Part shown: in pieces, positions 1-6,235 of the stretch
Layout: each line of letters starts with the position of its first letter
How positions within the stretch are numbered: position 1 is the first letter of the stretch
From: Gluconobacter aidae
GTDB lineage: Bacteria > Pseudomonadota > Alphaproteobacteria > Acetobacterales > Acetobacteraceae
Length of the DNA: 64,000 nt
NCBI RefSeq assembly: GCF_009547075.1
Contig: NZ_WIPH01000009.1
Span: forward strand, 1 to 64,000
Reading direction: 5' to 3'
The notes under the pieces: generated by a model
Told to the model about the DNA's origin: nothing
Seen by the model: the letters and a program-made list of their open reading frames with translations, nothing else
Database searches by the model: none
Made by a program: the position numbers and the translations under genes

Positions 1-166
1 AGCCTGCCCCCCCTTGCTCAGGACGCTCCGGGCTTGACGGCCTGTCCCGTCGCCCGTCTTGGCCGGTGGCAGGATGGGCTCAGGAAAACGCCACCGTCGT
101 TCCACTCTCGTCGCCGTCAGTGTGCTCGCCGCACGGGCAGGATGAGTCTAGGAAAACAGGGGGCGA
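1..166. other. Left edge, no gene seen
   Basis: GC-rich sequence downstream of the fic stop codon. I see no convincing gene, terminator or repeat here. Confidence 0.5.
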
Positions 167-1642
167 TCAGCCGGGGCCGGGTGTCCGGGCAGACGAAAGA
201 GACGGGCGGTCTGTCGGGTCTGCCGTGGCGGTTAGGGCGGGCTGGCCGGTCAGGGTCTGGATCAGGGCGCGACCCGGTTCAGAGGTGGGAGTCCGGCTGG
301 CATGGCGGGCGATCTCCCGATCCGTCCCGGCCAGGTCTGTCAGGATTTCTGTTTCCCGGCCGTGAGCGGCCCCAAACGCAAAGGCTTTTTCTCGACTGTC
401 GCCATAGGCTGCCATGTCTTTCTGCACCTTGCCCAGCTCGCGGGCGAAGGTGGGATTGTGGCGCAGTTCTTTTTCGATCTCTTTCCCGAGCGCCGCATGA
501 CGGCCTCCGGCCTTCATGCCGGTGAAGGCCTGTGCTGCATCGCCGCCCTCCTGGCGGATCGCGGCCTCGATGTCGCGGCAGACGAGGGAAGGCGGGGCCG
601 ACCAGAACGCATGAAGAGAGGCAGCGGCCTTGCGGCCTTCCTCTTTTGCCTGTGCCAGGAGCGCGCGTTCGCGCTTCTCTTCCGCAGGCCCGAAGACAGC
701 CGGAATGACCGGACGGGGCACGGGCCGAAGCGTTGGAGCAGCAGAGGCCGTCACAAAATCGGATCGCACGGAAACGGTGTATCCGCCATCCTGTCGGACG
801 GCATTTCGAAGATCCGCGACGGGGACCGCCACGATCCCGTCAGGCGTTTCGAACGCACCGGAAAGGCTGGTCCGGCTTTTGAAGATCCCGGAGACAGTCT
901 CCCCAGGTGCGGCCGTGCGAATGACGAGGTCATCCAGCGGCCTTGCGTCAGGACCGGAGCCCATGTCCTGCATCAGTTCCTTCAGGGCACGCGCGCGGGC
1001 GGGATCGGTGGCATCTTTCAGCAAGGCCGCCATAGCAGGGTGATCCGGATCCTGCGTGCCGGCAATGGACGCGGACACCATGCGGGCTCTTGTGATGACG
1101 GAAAGGTCCACGTTATGCCCGTAGTGACGGCCGAGTTCTGAAAGAAAGGCCTCCTGCGTTCTGCCGTTTCCTTCGCGGAACGGGTGGACATAATTGAGTT
1201 CGTTTAGAACATTTCCGGCGACGGCCGCGAACTGCTCCGGCGTGGAGTTCTTCAGCACATCCGGGTTGCGGATGGGCTTGAAGGCCTCGTTTAGCCCCAT
1301 GTCGATATGGGAGCCGGGGAGGAAGGTTGTTGACCCTTTCCGCATGGAGCCAATCGGTTCGACCCGTGCTCCGTCCACGACCGGCCTTTCGTGGCGCATG
1401 TGACCAGCCCACTCATAGACGTCCTGGAAGATATGCCGATGGATGGCCTTCAGGTGGTCGGCATCGAAATGGCCGGACGGCCCCAGACCCATCCGGATTT
1501 CCAGAATCCTGTGGCTGGTGCGGCGGTATTCTTCAGGGTGAAGCTCGGAATGGCGGCGCAGGCCGAGACGGTTTCGCAGAACGTCCGTTTGGTCAGGATC
1601 ATCCGAGACGTTCGGGTAGGTGTAACCGTGGGCGGGAGGCAT
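167..1642 (-). CDS. Fic-domain toxin with C-terminal delivery-like domain
   Basis: A 491-residue Fic protein. The Fic core lies at about residues 35-230 and carries the motif HPFREGNGRTQE at 153-164, with catalytic H153. Fic enzymes usually transfer AMP from ATP to a protein hydroxyl. The canonical second arginine of the motif (HxFxEGNGRxxR) is glutamate here (E164), read directly from the GAG codon, so nucleotide use may differ. Residues about 240-300 may form an OB-like linker. Residues 341-448 form a domain that aligns without gaps to the C-terminus of the 514-residue protein at 33762-35306. The layout recalls the Bartonella toxin VbhT (Fic, OB, BID), but the last domain is not evidently a BID. 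The gene starts 7 nt after the stop of its antitoxin gene, as in vbhA-vbhT. Confidence 0.88.
   Translation of the reverse strand: MPPAHGYTYPNVSDDPDQTDVLRNRLGLRRHSELHPEEYRRTSHRILEIRMGLGPSGHFDADHLKAIHRHIFQDVYEWAGHMRHERPVVDGARVEPIGSMRKGSTTFLPGSHIDMGLNEAFKPIRNPDVLKNSTPEQFAAVAGNVLNELNYVHPFREGNGRTQEAFLSELGRHYGHNVDLSVITRARMVSASIAGTQDPDHPAMAALLKDATDPARARALKELMQDMGSGPDARPLDDLVIRTAAPGETVSGIFKSRTSLSGAFETPDGIVAVPVADLRNAVRQDGGYTVSVRSDFVTASAAPTLRPVPRPVIPAVFGPAEEKRERALLAQAKEEGRKAAASLHAFWSAPPSLVCRDIEAAIRQEGGDAAQAFTGMKAGGRHAALGKEIEKELRHNPTFARELGKVQKDMAAYGDSREKAFAFGAAHGRETEILTDLAGTDREIARHASRTPTSEPGRALIQTLTGQPALTATADPTDRPSLSSARTPGPG
299..622 (-). other. Shared C-terminal domain of the Fic protein (residues 341-448)
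   Basis: Ungapped by-eye alignment with residues 358-465 of the protein at 33762-35306 gives about 31 identities in the first 90 positions. Conserved blocks are PxSxVxRxI, MxxGGRH, NxxFAxxL, AAYGxxREKA and GxxxGxE. The position at the toxin C-terminus is that of type IV secretion signals such as BID. The function is inferred. Confidence 0.75.
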
Positions 1643-1649
1643 CGACGCG

Positions 1650-1865
1650 TCAGAGGGCGGGATTCAGTCTCCGCCCCAGTTCAGCAAGGTCGATCTGTCC
1701 GGCGACGAACGACTGGCACGCAGCCTCGATAAGAGGATCATGCGTGTAGCCCTGCCGTCTCTGGGCCGCGAGGGTCCATTCGACCGCGTCCTGACGGCGC
1801 GCGCGCTCTTCATCCGAAAGGGCGGAAAAAGGCGTCGGCGCGAAAAGGGTCTTGGCTGAACTCAT
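1650..1865 (-). CDS. VbhA-like antitoxin of the Fic toxin
   Basis: A 71-residue protein directly upstream of fic. It matches the Bartonella antitoxin VbhA, as I recall that sequence, in two places: the inhibitory helix region (here AAQRRQG, VbhA ASQRLEG) and the following helix (here FVAGQIDLAELGRRL). In class I Fic antitoxins the motif [S/T]xxxE[G/N] inserts a glutamate that pairs with the second arginine of the Fic motif. Here the serine is alanine and the glutamate is glutamine, matching the loss of that arginine in the toxin. I infer that it still binds the toxin but uses a different inhibitory contact. Confidence 0.8.
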   Translation of the reverse strand: MSSAKTLFAPTPFSALSDEERARRQDAVEWTLAAQRRQGYTHDPLIEAACQSFVAGQIDLAELGRRLNPAL

Positions 1866-1961
1866 AAGAAGAAAGTAGCGGTTTTAGGCCGGAATGGCAA
1901 GGTTTTCCGGGCCTTGCGGCCTATCTGAAGGCGGGTTTTTGAGGCGCGATTTTTCGCGTTC

Positions 1962-1970
1962 AGTCGCAGA
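1962..1970 (+). promoter_or_regulatory. AGTCGCAGA backbone element, copy 1
   Basis: The copy reads CAGTCGCAGAAC, 30 nt upstream of the start at 1992. It is preceded by a CGCGA-TTTT-TCGCG hairpin and lies in the divergent region facing the antitoxin gene. Confidence 0.6.
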
Positions 1971-1991
1971 ACGAGGCGGCAGGATGCTCTT

Positions 1992-2270
1992 ATGACAAAG
2001 AGCCTTTCCCCTCTCGATAGCCGCCCGAAGCACCTGACCGGGCCGCGCCTGTCTCTTGCCCTGTTCCGGATCGGATGGTCCGAGCGCCAGGCCGCCGAAA
2101 AATGTGACATGCACCGCAACCAGTTCCGGCGCTGCCTGGAGGGCACGTCCTCTCTTCCGGCTGACTTATCCGCATGGTTGCTGGATCTGGAAGCGGCCCA
2201 TGTGGCCCATCCCTGTCCCCGGCAGAGAAAGGCCGATCCCATTCTCGCCGAGATCCGCAAAGCCGGGTGA
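1992..2270 (+). CDS. Small helix-turn-helix-like protein
   Basis: A 92-residue protein of unknown function. The middle part (about residues 20-65: LALFRIGWSERQAAEKC, then MHRNQFRRCLEG) has the spacing of a helix-turn-helix of the XRE type: a helix, an Ala-Ala turn and a recognition helix starting near the HRN residues. It is preceded by a copy of the AGTCGCAGA element and by an AGGA-type ribosome binding site, and followed by an intrinsic terminator. It is transcribed divergently from the antitoxin-toxin pair and could regulate it, which is inference. Confidence 0.55.
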   Translation: MTKSLSPLDSRPKHLTGPRLSLALFRIGWSERQAAEKCDMHRNQFRRCLEGTSSLPADLSAWLLDLEAAHVAHPCPRQRKADPILAEIRKAG

Positions 2271-2330
2271 CATTGCCCGCGACGTGGTGGGTTCCGGTGT
2301 CTCCACGTCCAGGCTCAGGGGATACGAAAA

Positions 2331-2355
2331 AGGCAGCCCGGAGGCTGCCTTTTTT
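2331..2355. terminator. Bidirectional intrinsic terminator
   Basis: An 8-bp stem AGGCAGCC/GGCTGCCT with a CGGA loop is flanked by A-rich and T-rich tracts. It serves the convergent genes ending at 2270 (+) and 2354 (-). Confidence 0.85.
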
Positions 2356-2749
2356 ATTTGTTTGCGAAGACGAAGCCAACGCTTCCGTTGGTCATGACGT
2401 ATGGCGTGCAAGTCCGGCCAGGATGAACATTAGAATAGGGCTGCAACCACTTGGCCGAGATCCACATGGTCTTCCGCGCTAGGTTCACCGTCTGATAGTA
2501 ACCGTTAACAGGCTCGACGGCTGTGTTCACAGGAACGAGCGTGGTTGCCGGGGCCACTACAGGTGACTGGTCGGACGGGTTTTGGCGGAATGGGATGGAG
2601 AAGTTCGGATCCATCATCTGCGCATCTGTCGCGTTGAGAGTCAGGCACTTATAGCCGGATAGGGGGCTGACAGGCTTGTTCGGCGATGCGGAAGCGCTGA
2701 AGGAATAAGACGCCGCCAAGACTGCCAGAGCGAAAAGTTTATGTTTCAT
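2354..2749 (-). CDS. Secreted protein of unknown function
   Basis: A 131-residue protein starting with MKHKLFALAVLAASYSFSASA, a signal peptide. I chose this start because the longer reading frame adds a non-signal-like N-terminus. The mature part has two cysteines, a run of hydrophobic strands and repeated valines and threonines, and could be a small beta-rich (SH3-like) domain. It follows the transglycosylase-like gene with a 35-nt gap in the same direction, so it is probably an accessory periplasmic protein of the transfer system. I do not recognise the family. Confidence 0.6.
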   Translation of the reverse strand: MKHKLFALAVLAASYSFSASASPNKPVSPLSGYKCLTLNATDAQMMDPNFSIPFRQNPSDQSPVVAPATTLVPVNTAVEPVNGYYQTVNLARKTMWISAKWLQPYSNVHPGRTCTPYVMTNGSVGFVFANK

Positions 2750-2784
2750 AGTGATTGGGTATCCAGTTCTCTGTCTTCTGTCAC

Positions 2785-3588
2785 TTAACTCTGGAGTACG
2801 GGAGCACTTGCCCCGGTCCCCATCTTGTTCGCCGTGCTCTGCCGCCACTCGCCGACGGTGGTTCCTGACGAGATGTTGTTGTTGCTCATGGCGGTCGAGG
2901 AAATGAAATCTGACATCATCGCGCTATCATCGGCTTGTGCGACTTGAGCCCCAGCATGACTTCCAAAATTATACATCGCTCTCGTATCCAGCGCGGTCGG
3001 ATTGCTAATTCCTTGCGCCTGCAAGGTCATAGCTTCCTCTTTCATATACTGAGCTGCTGCGACCGCCTGTGTGGCTGGGTCCTGCTGCCCTGCCGTTCCT
3101 GATGTAATGGTACTCGCGAGGCCCGGGTTCGATGCCAGAGCCTTGCTCATTTCCTCGCTGTAAGTGCCATTTGCCATCTGAAATGCGCCCGTGATGGTGT
3201 GGCCTGATCCGGTGGCCGTATAGACATTCTGGCAGCCTGATTCGACCTGACACGTTGCTGCCAAGGCAGCAGGGTTCACGCCAATGGAGGACGCATTGTC
3301 AGCGGCCTGATAGCCCCATGCGCGGCTATAGAGCGTTTGCAGTGAGTCCGAGCCGGTAGAAACGGGCTGCGTGGTCTGAATCACTTTCCCGTCCCCGCCG
3401 ATCTGCTGGACAGTCCCGGCTGGTACCGTGAAGTTCGGCAGGCCGACTTCCGGATAGACGACATGCGGGACTTCCGGCAGGCCGTTCGGCACTTCAATCG
3501 ACTGCGCCTGGCACGAACCGCTGAGGCCAAGTCCGGCCGAGAAAGCCAGACCTGTAATCAAAAAGGATTGTTTGAAGGGCGGCGGCAT
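2785..3588 (-). CDS. Transglycosylase-like secreted protein
   Basis: A 267-residue protein with a signal peptide (MPPPFKQSFLITGLAFSAGL, then Ala-rich to about residue 29). The segment PAALAATCQVESGCQN carries the Gln-x-Glu-Ser context of the catalytic glutamate in SLT-type lytic transglycosylases. It is followed by ITGAFQMANGTYSEEM, where the GxxQM position matches the second family motif. Such enzymes open peptidoglycan for type IV secretion systems. The start at 3588 is preceded by an AGGAG ribosome binding site and, 41 nt upstream, by an AGTCGCAGA element. A second transglycosylase lies at 15374-15871, so one may have a distinct role. Confidence 0.65.
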   Translation of the reverse strand: MPPPFKQSFLITGLAFSAGLGLSGSCQAQSIEVPNGLPEVPHVVYPEVGLPNFTVPAGTVQQIGGDGKVIQTTQPVSTGSDSLQTLYSRAWGYQAADNASSIGVNPAALAATCQVESGCQNVYTATGSGHTITGAFQMANGTYSEEMSKALASNPGLASTITSGTAGQQDPATQAVAAAQYMKEEAMTLQAQGISNPTALDTRAMYNFGSHAGAQVAQADDSAMMSDFISSTAMSNNNISSGTTVGEWRQSTANKMGTGASAPVLQS

Positions 3589-3628
3589 TGAGCACTCCTG
3601 TGTTGGGGTGGTCAGTATCCGCCCGTAG

Positions 3629-3637
3629 TCTGCGACT
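3629..3637 (-). promoter_or_regulatory. AGTCGCAGA backbone element, copy 2
   Basis: The copy reads AAAGTCGCAGACT on the minus strand, 41 nt upstream of the transglycosylase-like gene at 3588. Confidence 0.6.
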
Positions 3638-3674
3638 TTGAGTATTGTCTGAACAGCGCTTATTGGCCCGAGGT

Positions 3675-3697
3675 GGTGTGTCCGTTTTGGACACACC
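3675..3697. repeat. Palindrome GGTGTGTCC-N5-GGACACACC, copy 1
   Basis: Perfect 9-bp arms around GTTTT, touching the stop codon of the stbC-like gene. The same palindrome with the same 5-bp spacer recurs at 42574-42596, and shorter versions lie at 5795-5813 and 31739-31755. Confidence 0.6.
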
Positions 3698-4266
3698 TAA
3701 ATCAGGTGATCGAGGATAATTCCGAAGACGGTTCCGCCCACGATCATGGTGGCGAACCATCCGGCCCGCTTGCTGATTTCGTCCCGTCGAACACGAGTGC
3801 CCGCCATCACGATCTGCGCTTTCATGCTTTCGGCGATTTCGCCTTTGACGGTTCCAAGGACTTCCGCGACCTTTGCCTTGACGGTCCTTTCGTCGATCTT
3901 CTGGAGCTGGCGAGAGGCTGCCACGCCTTCATGAAGAGCCCGCCTGACCTCAATAACCTCCTCTGTTGCCGAGCGCGTGCATTGATCCAGCAGGCTCTCG
4001 CACTTGGCAACGCACTGCTCCATTCGTGTCTCGGCCTCTTGAAACAGCGCCCTATGCGCGGCCTCCGAGTGTTCACGATCCTTAATAAGGAGGGCCTGAT
4101 GAAGATTGTTCATCTCCATCAGGATCATGAGACCATCCAGAACCTTGGCCTCAGGTGAACGCGGCCGGAGCGTCCAACGATGCGTCTGCTCGCGCAGCGC
4201 ATCCAGTGAGCTTTCAAACCTGGCCTGACAGTCAGAAATCCTCTGGGTAAGGCCGTCAGACATCAC
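3697..4266 (-). CDS. Coiled-coil, tail-anchored protein of the partition operon (StbC-like position)
   Basis: A 189-residue protein. Most of it (about residues 5-160) is charged and helical with coiled-coil character. The C-terminus has one hydrophobic segment (about 168-188: GWFATMIVGGTVFGIILDHL), so it is probably tail-anchored in the inner membrane. Its start overlaps the stop of the ATPase gene by 4 nt, so the two are translationally coupled. In R388 the stb operon has three genes, A (DNA binding), B (ATPase) and C (unknown). The position matches stbC, but I cannot show sequence homology. Confidence 0.6.
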   Translation of the reverse strand: MMSDGLTQRISDCQARFESSLDALREQTHRWTLRPRSPEAKVLDGLMILMEMNNLHQALLIKDREHSEAAHRALFQEAETRMEQCVAKCESLLDQCTRSATEEVIEVRRALHEGVAASRQLQKIDERTVKAKVAEVLGTVKGEIAESMKAQIVMAGTRVRRDEISKRAGWFATMIVGGTVFGIILDHLI

Positions 4267-5105
4267 ACGTCACTTTCGGCCGGAACAGGGAGGCCTTTAG
4301 GCATGTCTGGCAGGCGAGGCGCGCCTAGCTCTCGCAGGAAGACAGGGAAATCGCGGCGGTACCAGCGGTCAATCGCGAGACGGTCGAAGATCGAGCTGGT
4401 TGGGAAGCCTTCCTTTTGCTCGCCCTCGGCATACGCACGGAACGTGAGCGTTCGGTCACAGACGTCCTTCATGGGTTCGGCAGCCGGATAGAGGACGAGC
4501 TTAGCGCCGTTGTCCATGGCCTCGACAACTGCGGGGTGAATGGCCACCTCTTCGAAAACATCGTCCACGTCCAGGGAAGGAGGAATGAGGCCTTCGTTGA
4601 GAATGACTGCGGCATTCCGGGGAGAGAACTTCTTGTTCGTCTGGAGATCTTCCAGATAATCGAGATCTGCGCGTTCATGGCCGATGAGGAAAGCCACTGA
4701 GAGCGTGATACCCATCATATCGAGGGCGCGTGTCAGTGATTCCGTGCTGATCAACTCATGCAGCGCTGTCCATCCGCCGCCGATGTCGAGAATGGCGTCA
4801 TGGCGACTCTCCATGAGAGACTGGATCTTCTCTTCCAGCCATTTCCGCTGACGTTTCGTGTCGCCGCCTGTGGGGCTTTTCGCATCATGGAAACTGGAAA
4901 TGGAGTGCGACCGGTTCAGCAGATCGGTGTTCCAGATCTCGGGGGTGCCGCCCTGCTCATGGATCGTCTGGGCCAAAGCATTCAGCAGGGTCGTCTTCCC
5001 AACCCGCTGACGGCCAATGATCGTAAAAATAACCGGCTTGCGCTTGGGGGCTGCCTTCTGGTCGGCAGCGCTCGTAGCGGCTTTAGCGGCAATATCCTTG
5101 GTCAT
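4263..5105 (-). CDS. StbB/ParA-like P-loop ATPase
   Basis: A 280-residue ATPase with Walker A motif GRQRVGKT at residues 31-38 in the setting KPVIFTIIGRQRVGKTTLL, and an ILDIGGG segment in the Walker B region. The size and the three-gene operon with a DNA-binding protein upstream fit StbB of R388-type plasmids, where StbA and StbB balance vegetative stability against conjugation. Its leader (5093-5197) is nearly identical, in inverted orientation, to the leader of the Bro-N gene at 6131-6235. It includes an AGTCGCAGA element and a CCTCA-CAG-TGAGG hairpin. Confidence 0.7.
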   Translation of the reverse strand: MTKDIAAKAATSAADQKAAPKRKPVIFTIIGRQRVGKTTLLNALAQTIHEQGGTPEIWNTDLLNRSHSISSFHDAKSPTGGDTKRQRKWLEEKIQSLMESRHDAILDIGGGWTALHELISTESLTRALDMMGITLSVAFLIGHERADLDYLEDLQTNKKFSPRNAAVILNEGLIPPSLDVDDVFEEVAIHPAVVEAMDNGAKLVLYPAAEPMKDVCDRTLTFRAYAEGEQKEGFPTSSIFDRLAIDRWYRRDFPVFLRELGAPRLPDMPKGLPVPAESDV

Positions 5106-5197
5106 GGATGGTCGGCTCCTGATGAGGCAGCCCCCTCACTGTGAGGTGGGCTTCTCTTCCTCTTTCGGACGCCATAGTGCGGAGCCATTCTGCGACT
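5093..5197 (-). repeat. Duplicated leader, left arm (inverted)
   Basis: On the minus strand this runs from the AGTCGCAGA element through AGAGGAAGAGAAGCCCACC, a CCTCA-CAG-TGAGG hairpin and AGGAGCCGACCATCC, then ATGAC. It is almost the same as 6131-6235 on the plus strand, so the two divergent operons of the mobilisation module share one leader. Confidence 0.85.
5189..5197 (-). promoter_or_regulatory. AGTCGCAGA backbone element, copy 3
   Basis: The copy reads TTAAGTCGCAGAAT, 84 nt upstream of the stbB-like start. A T-tract lies about 20 nt further upstream. Confidence 0.6.
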
Positions 5198-5219
5198 TAA
5201 CCCTGCCGCGCAAAAAAAA

Positions 5220-5876
5220 TCAGTCTGGCGTGAGCCTTCTCTTCTCTTCCCTACGTGCCCGAAGCTTTGCCCTGATGTGCTCCAGAGACTGGCGCCCCTC
5301 AGCAGAAATGTTCGTATGCGGGTCGGCGTCGTTGGAGGACATTGACGTTGCAACGGTCGAAGTCGTGGGAACGAGTGGCGGTGAGGCGGGTATTGGCGCA
5401 GAGGGTCTCTCCTCGCGTTCCTGGTAATACTCTTCCACAGCGGCAGGCCGCCAGTCTGCCGGGGTTCGGCTCGGCGGTTCTGGCTTCTGATCGGGTGTGT
5501 CATTTGCCGGTTTTCCGGCTGTGATTCCCTCTCGCTCGCTCTTGAGGCGGGACCACATTTTTCTGATGGCCCCAAGTCCAACCGGAGAGAGTTCGACGTC
5601 CACGCCGTCTTTTCTCGCGGCTTTGGCGATCATCTCCCAGGTGGCGATCTTCGCCTCGCGAAGTTCAGACACGATGTCCTGATTTTTTCTCAGCCACTGA
5701 TAGACAGCTTTTGAGTGCGGCTGAGCGGGGCGTGTTTTGTGTGCCTCCTGGATCTCTCTCAGTGCCTTGGACATGCTCACTTTCGCTCCCGCTTTGTGTC
5801 CATTTCGGACACACCTCTCACGCTGAGCTGTTTTCACGGCCTCTGGTGTGTCGAACCTCTTTCGCAGGCGAGGCAT
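5220..5876 (-). CDS. StbA-like DNA-binding protein
   Basis: A 218-residue basic protein. The N-terminal part (about 1-110) is rich in Lys and Arg and could hold a helix-turn-helix (SKAVYQWLRKNQDIVSELR). Residues 120-190 are proline-rich and probably disordered. The C-terminus is again basic. It is the first gene of the three-gene stb-like operon. It starts just beside ten 11-bp phased repeats, the arrangement of R388 StbA with its stbDR sites (9-bp repeats spaced by 2 bp). I infer that it binds them and represses the operon. A GTGTCC-N5-GGACAC palindrome (5795-5813) lies inside its 5' end. Confidence 0.55.
   Translation of the reverse strand: MPRLRKRFDTPEAVKTAQRERCVRNGHKAGAKVSMSKALREIQEAHKTRPAQPHSKAVYQWLRKNQDIVSELREAKIATWEMIAKAARKDGVDVELSPVGLGAIRKMWSRLKSEREGITAGKPANDTPDQKPEPPSRTPADWRPAAVEEYYQEREERPSAPIPASPPLVPTTSTVATSMSSNDADPHTNISAEGRQSLEHIRAKLRARREEKRRLTPD
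5795..5813. repeat. Palindrome TGTGTCC-N5-GGACACA, copy 2
   Basis: Seven-bp arms around ATTTC within the stbA-like coding sequence. The spacer length equals that of the copies at 3675 and 42574. Confidence 0.45.
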
Positions 5877-5891
5877 CTTCGTGTCAAGTTC

Positions 5892-5994
5892 GAGGCATCA
5901 TAGAGGCAACTACGAGGCATCTACGAAGCGATTCCGAGGCTTGTACGAGGCTACTACGAGGCGAGAGCGAGAAAGAGCGAGGCAAGTATGAGGC
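5892..5994. repeat. Ten 11-bp phased GAGGC repeats (centromere/stbDR-like)
   Basis: GAGGC or a one- or two-base variant starts at 5892, 5903, 5914, 5925, 5936, 5947, 5958, 5969, 5979 and 5990. The period is 11 bp, with the last two copies shifted by one base. One helical turn per repeat places all sites on one face of the DNA. The location between the stbA-like gene and the candidate oriT matches stbDRs of R388. Confidence 0.8.
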
Positions 5995-6010
5995 AAAGAA
6001 AAGAGCTTCT

Positions 6011-6087
6011 TCATAGACCATTGCACCGTTGGTGCGGACGGCTCCGCCGTGCGGGCTTGGAAGGGCGTCGGAACTAACGACGCCCTT
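6011..6087 (-). other. oriT: Candidate oriT with MOBF-type nic sequence
   Basis: Three inverted repeats lie in a row: GCACC-GTT-GGTGC (6023-6035), ACGGC-TCC-GCCGT (6038-6050) and the 10-bp AAGGGCGTCG/CGACGCCCTT (6061-6087). On the minus strand the first hairpin is followed by AATGGTCT/ATGA, close to the R388 arrangement in which a GCACC-AAA-GGTGC hairpin precedes TATTGTCT/ATAG. A nick between 6015 and 6014 would send the stb-like operon in first and the relaxase gene in last, as in R388. No tested nic site is implied. Confidence 0.6.
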
Positions 6088-6130
6088 TGCTGTCTCCAAA
6101 GCGTGCCAGGCCATTTCTTTCAGGCATCTT

Positions 6131-6139
6131 AGTCGCAGA
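6131..6139 (+). promoter_or_regulatory. AGTCGCAGA backbone element, copy 4
   Basis: The copy reads CTTAGTCGCAGACT, 92 nt upstream of the Bro-N gene and within the duplicated leader. Confidence 0.6.
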
Positions 6140-6235
6140 CTGGCCCGGCACCATGGCAGCCGAAAGAGGAAGAGAAGCCCACCTCACAGTGAGGGGCCTG
6201 CCTCATCAGGAGCCGACCATCCATGACTAAGGACA
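6131..6235 (+). repeat. Duplicated leader, right arm
   Basis: Near-copy of 5093-5197 in the opposite orientation, running from the AGTCGCAGA element through the first codons (ATGACTAAGGA against ATGACCAAGGA). Confidence 0.85.

Noticed and set aside
341-622. Calling the Fic C-terminal domain a BID domain
   Set aside because: The architecture is analogous, but I see no specific BID signature, and the secretion system is Dot/Icm type rather than VirB/D4.
302-1141. 279-codon plus-strand frame opposite fic
   Set aside because: It lies wholly antisense to a clear Fic gene and its translation has no domain; GC-rich DNA produces such frames.
3675-3697. Palindrome read as an intrinsic terminator
   Set aside because: It follows a stop codon but has no T-tract on either strand, and copies occur inside genes.
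5892-5994. CRISPR array
   Set aside because: The repeats are 5-9 bp at an 11-bp period, far too short for repeats with spacers; they fit protein-binding sites.
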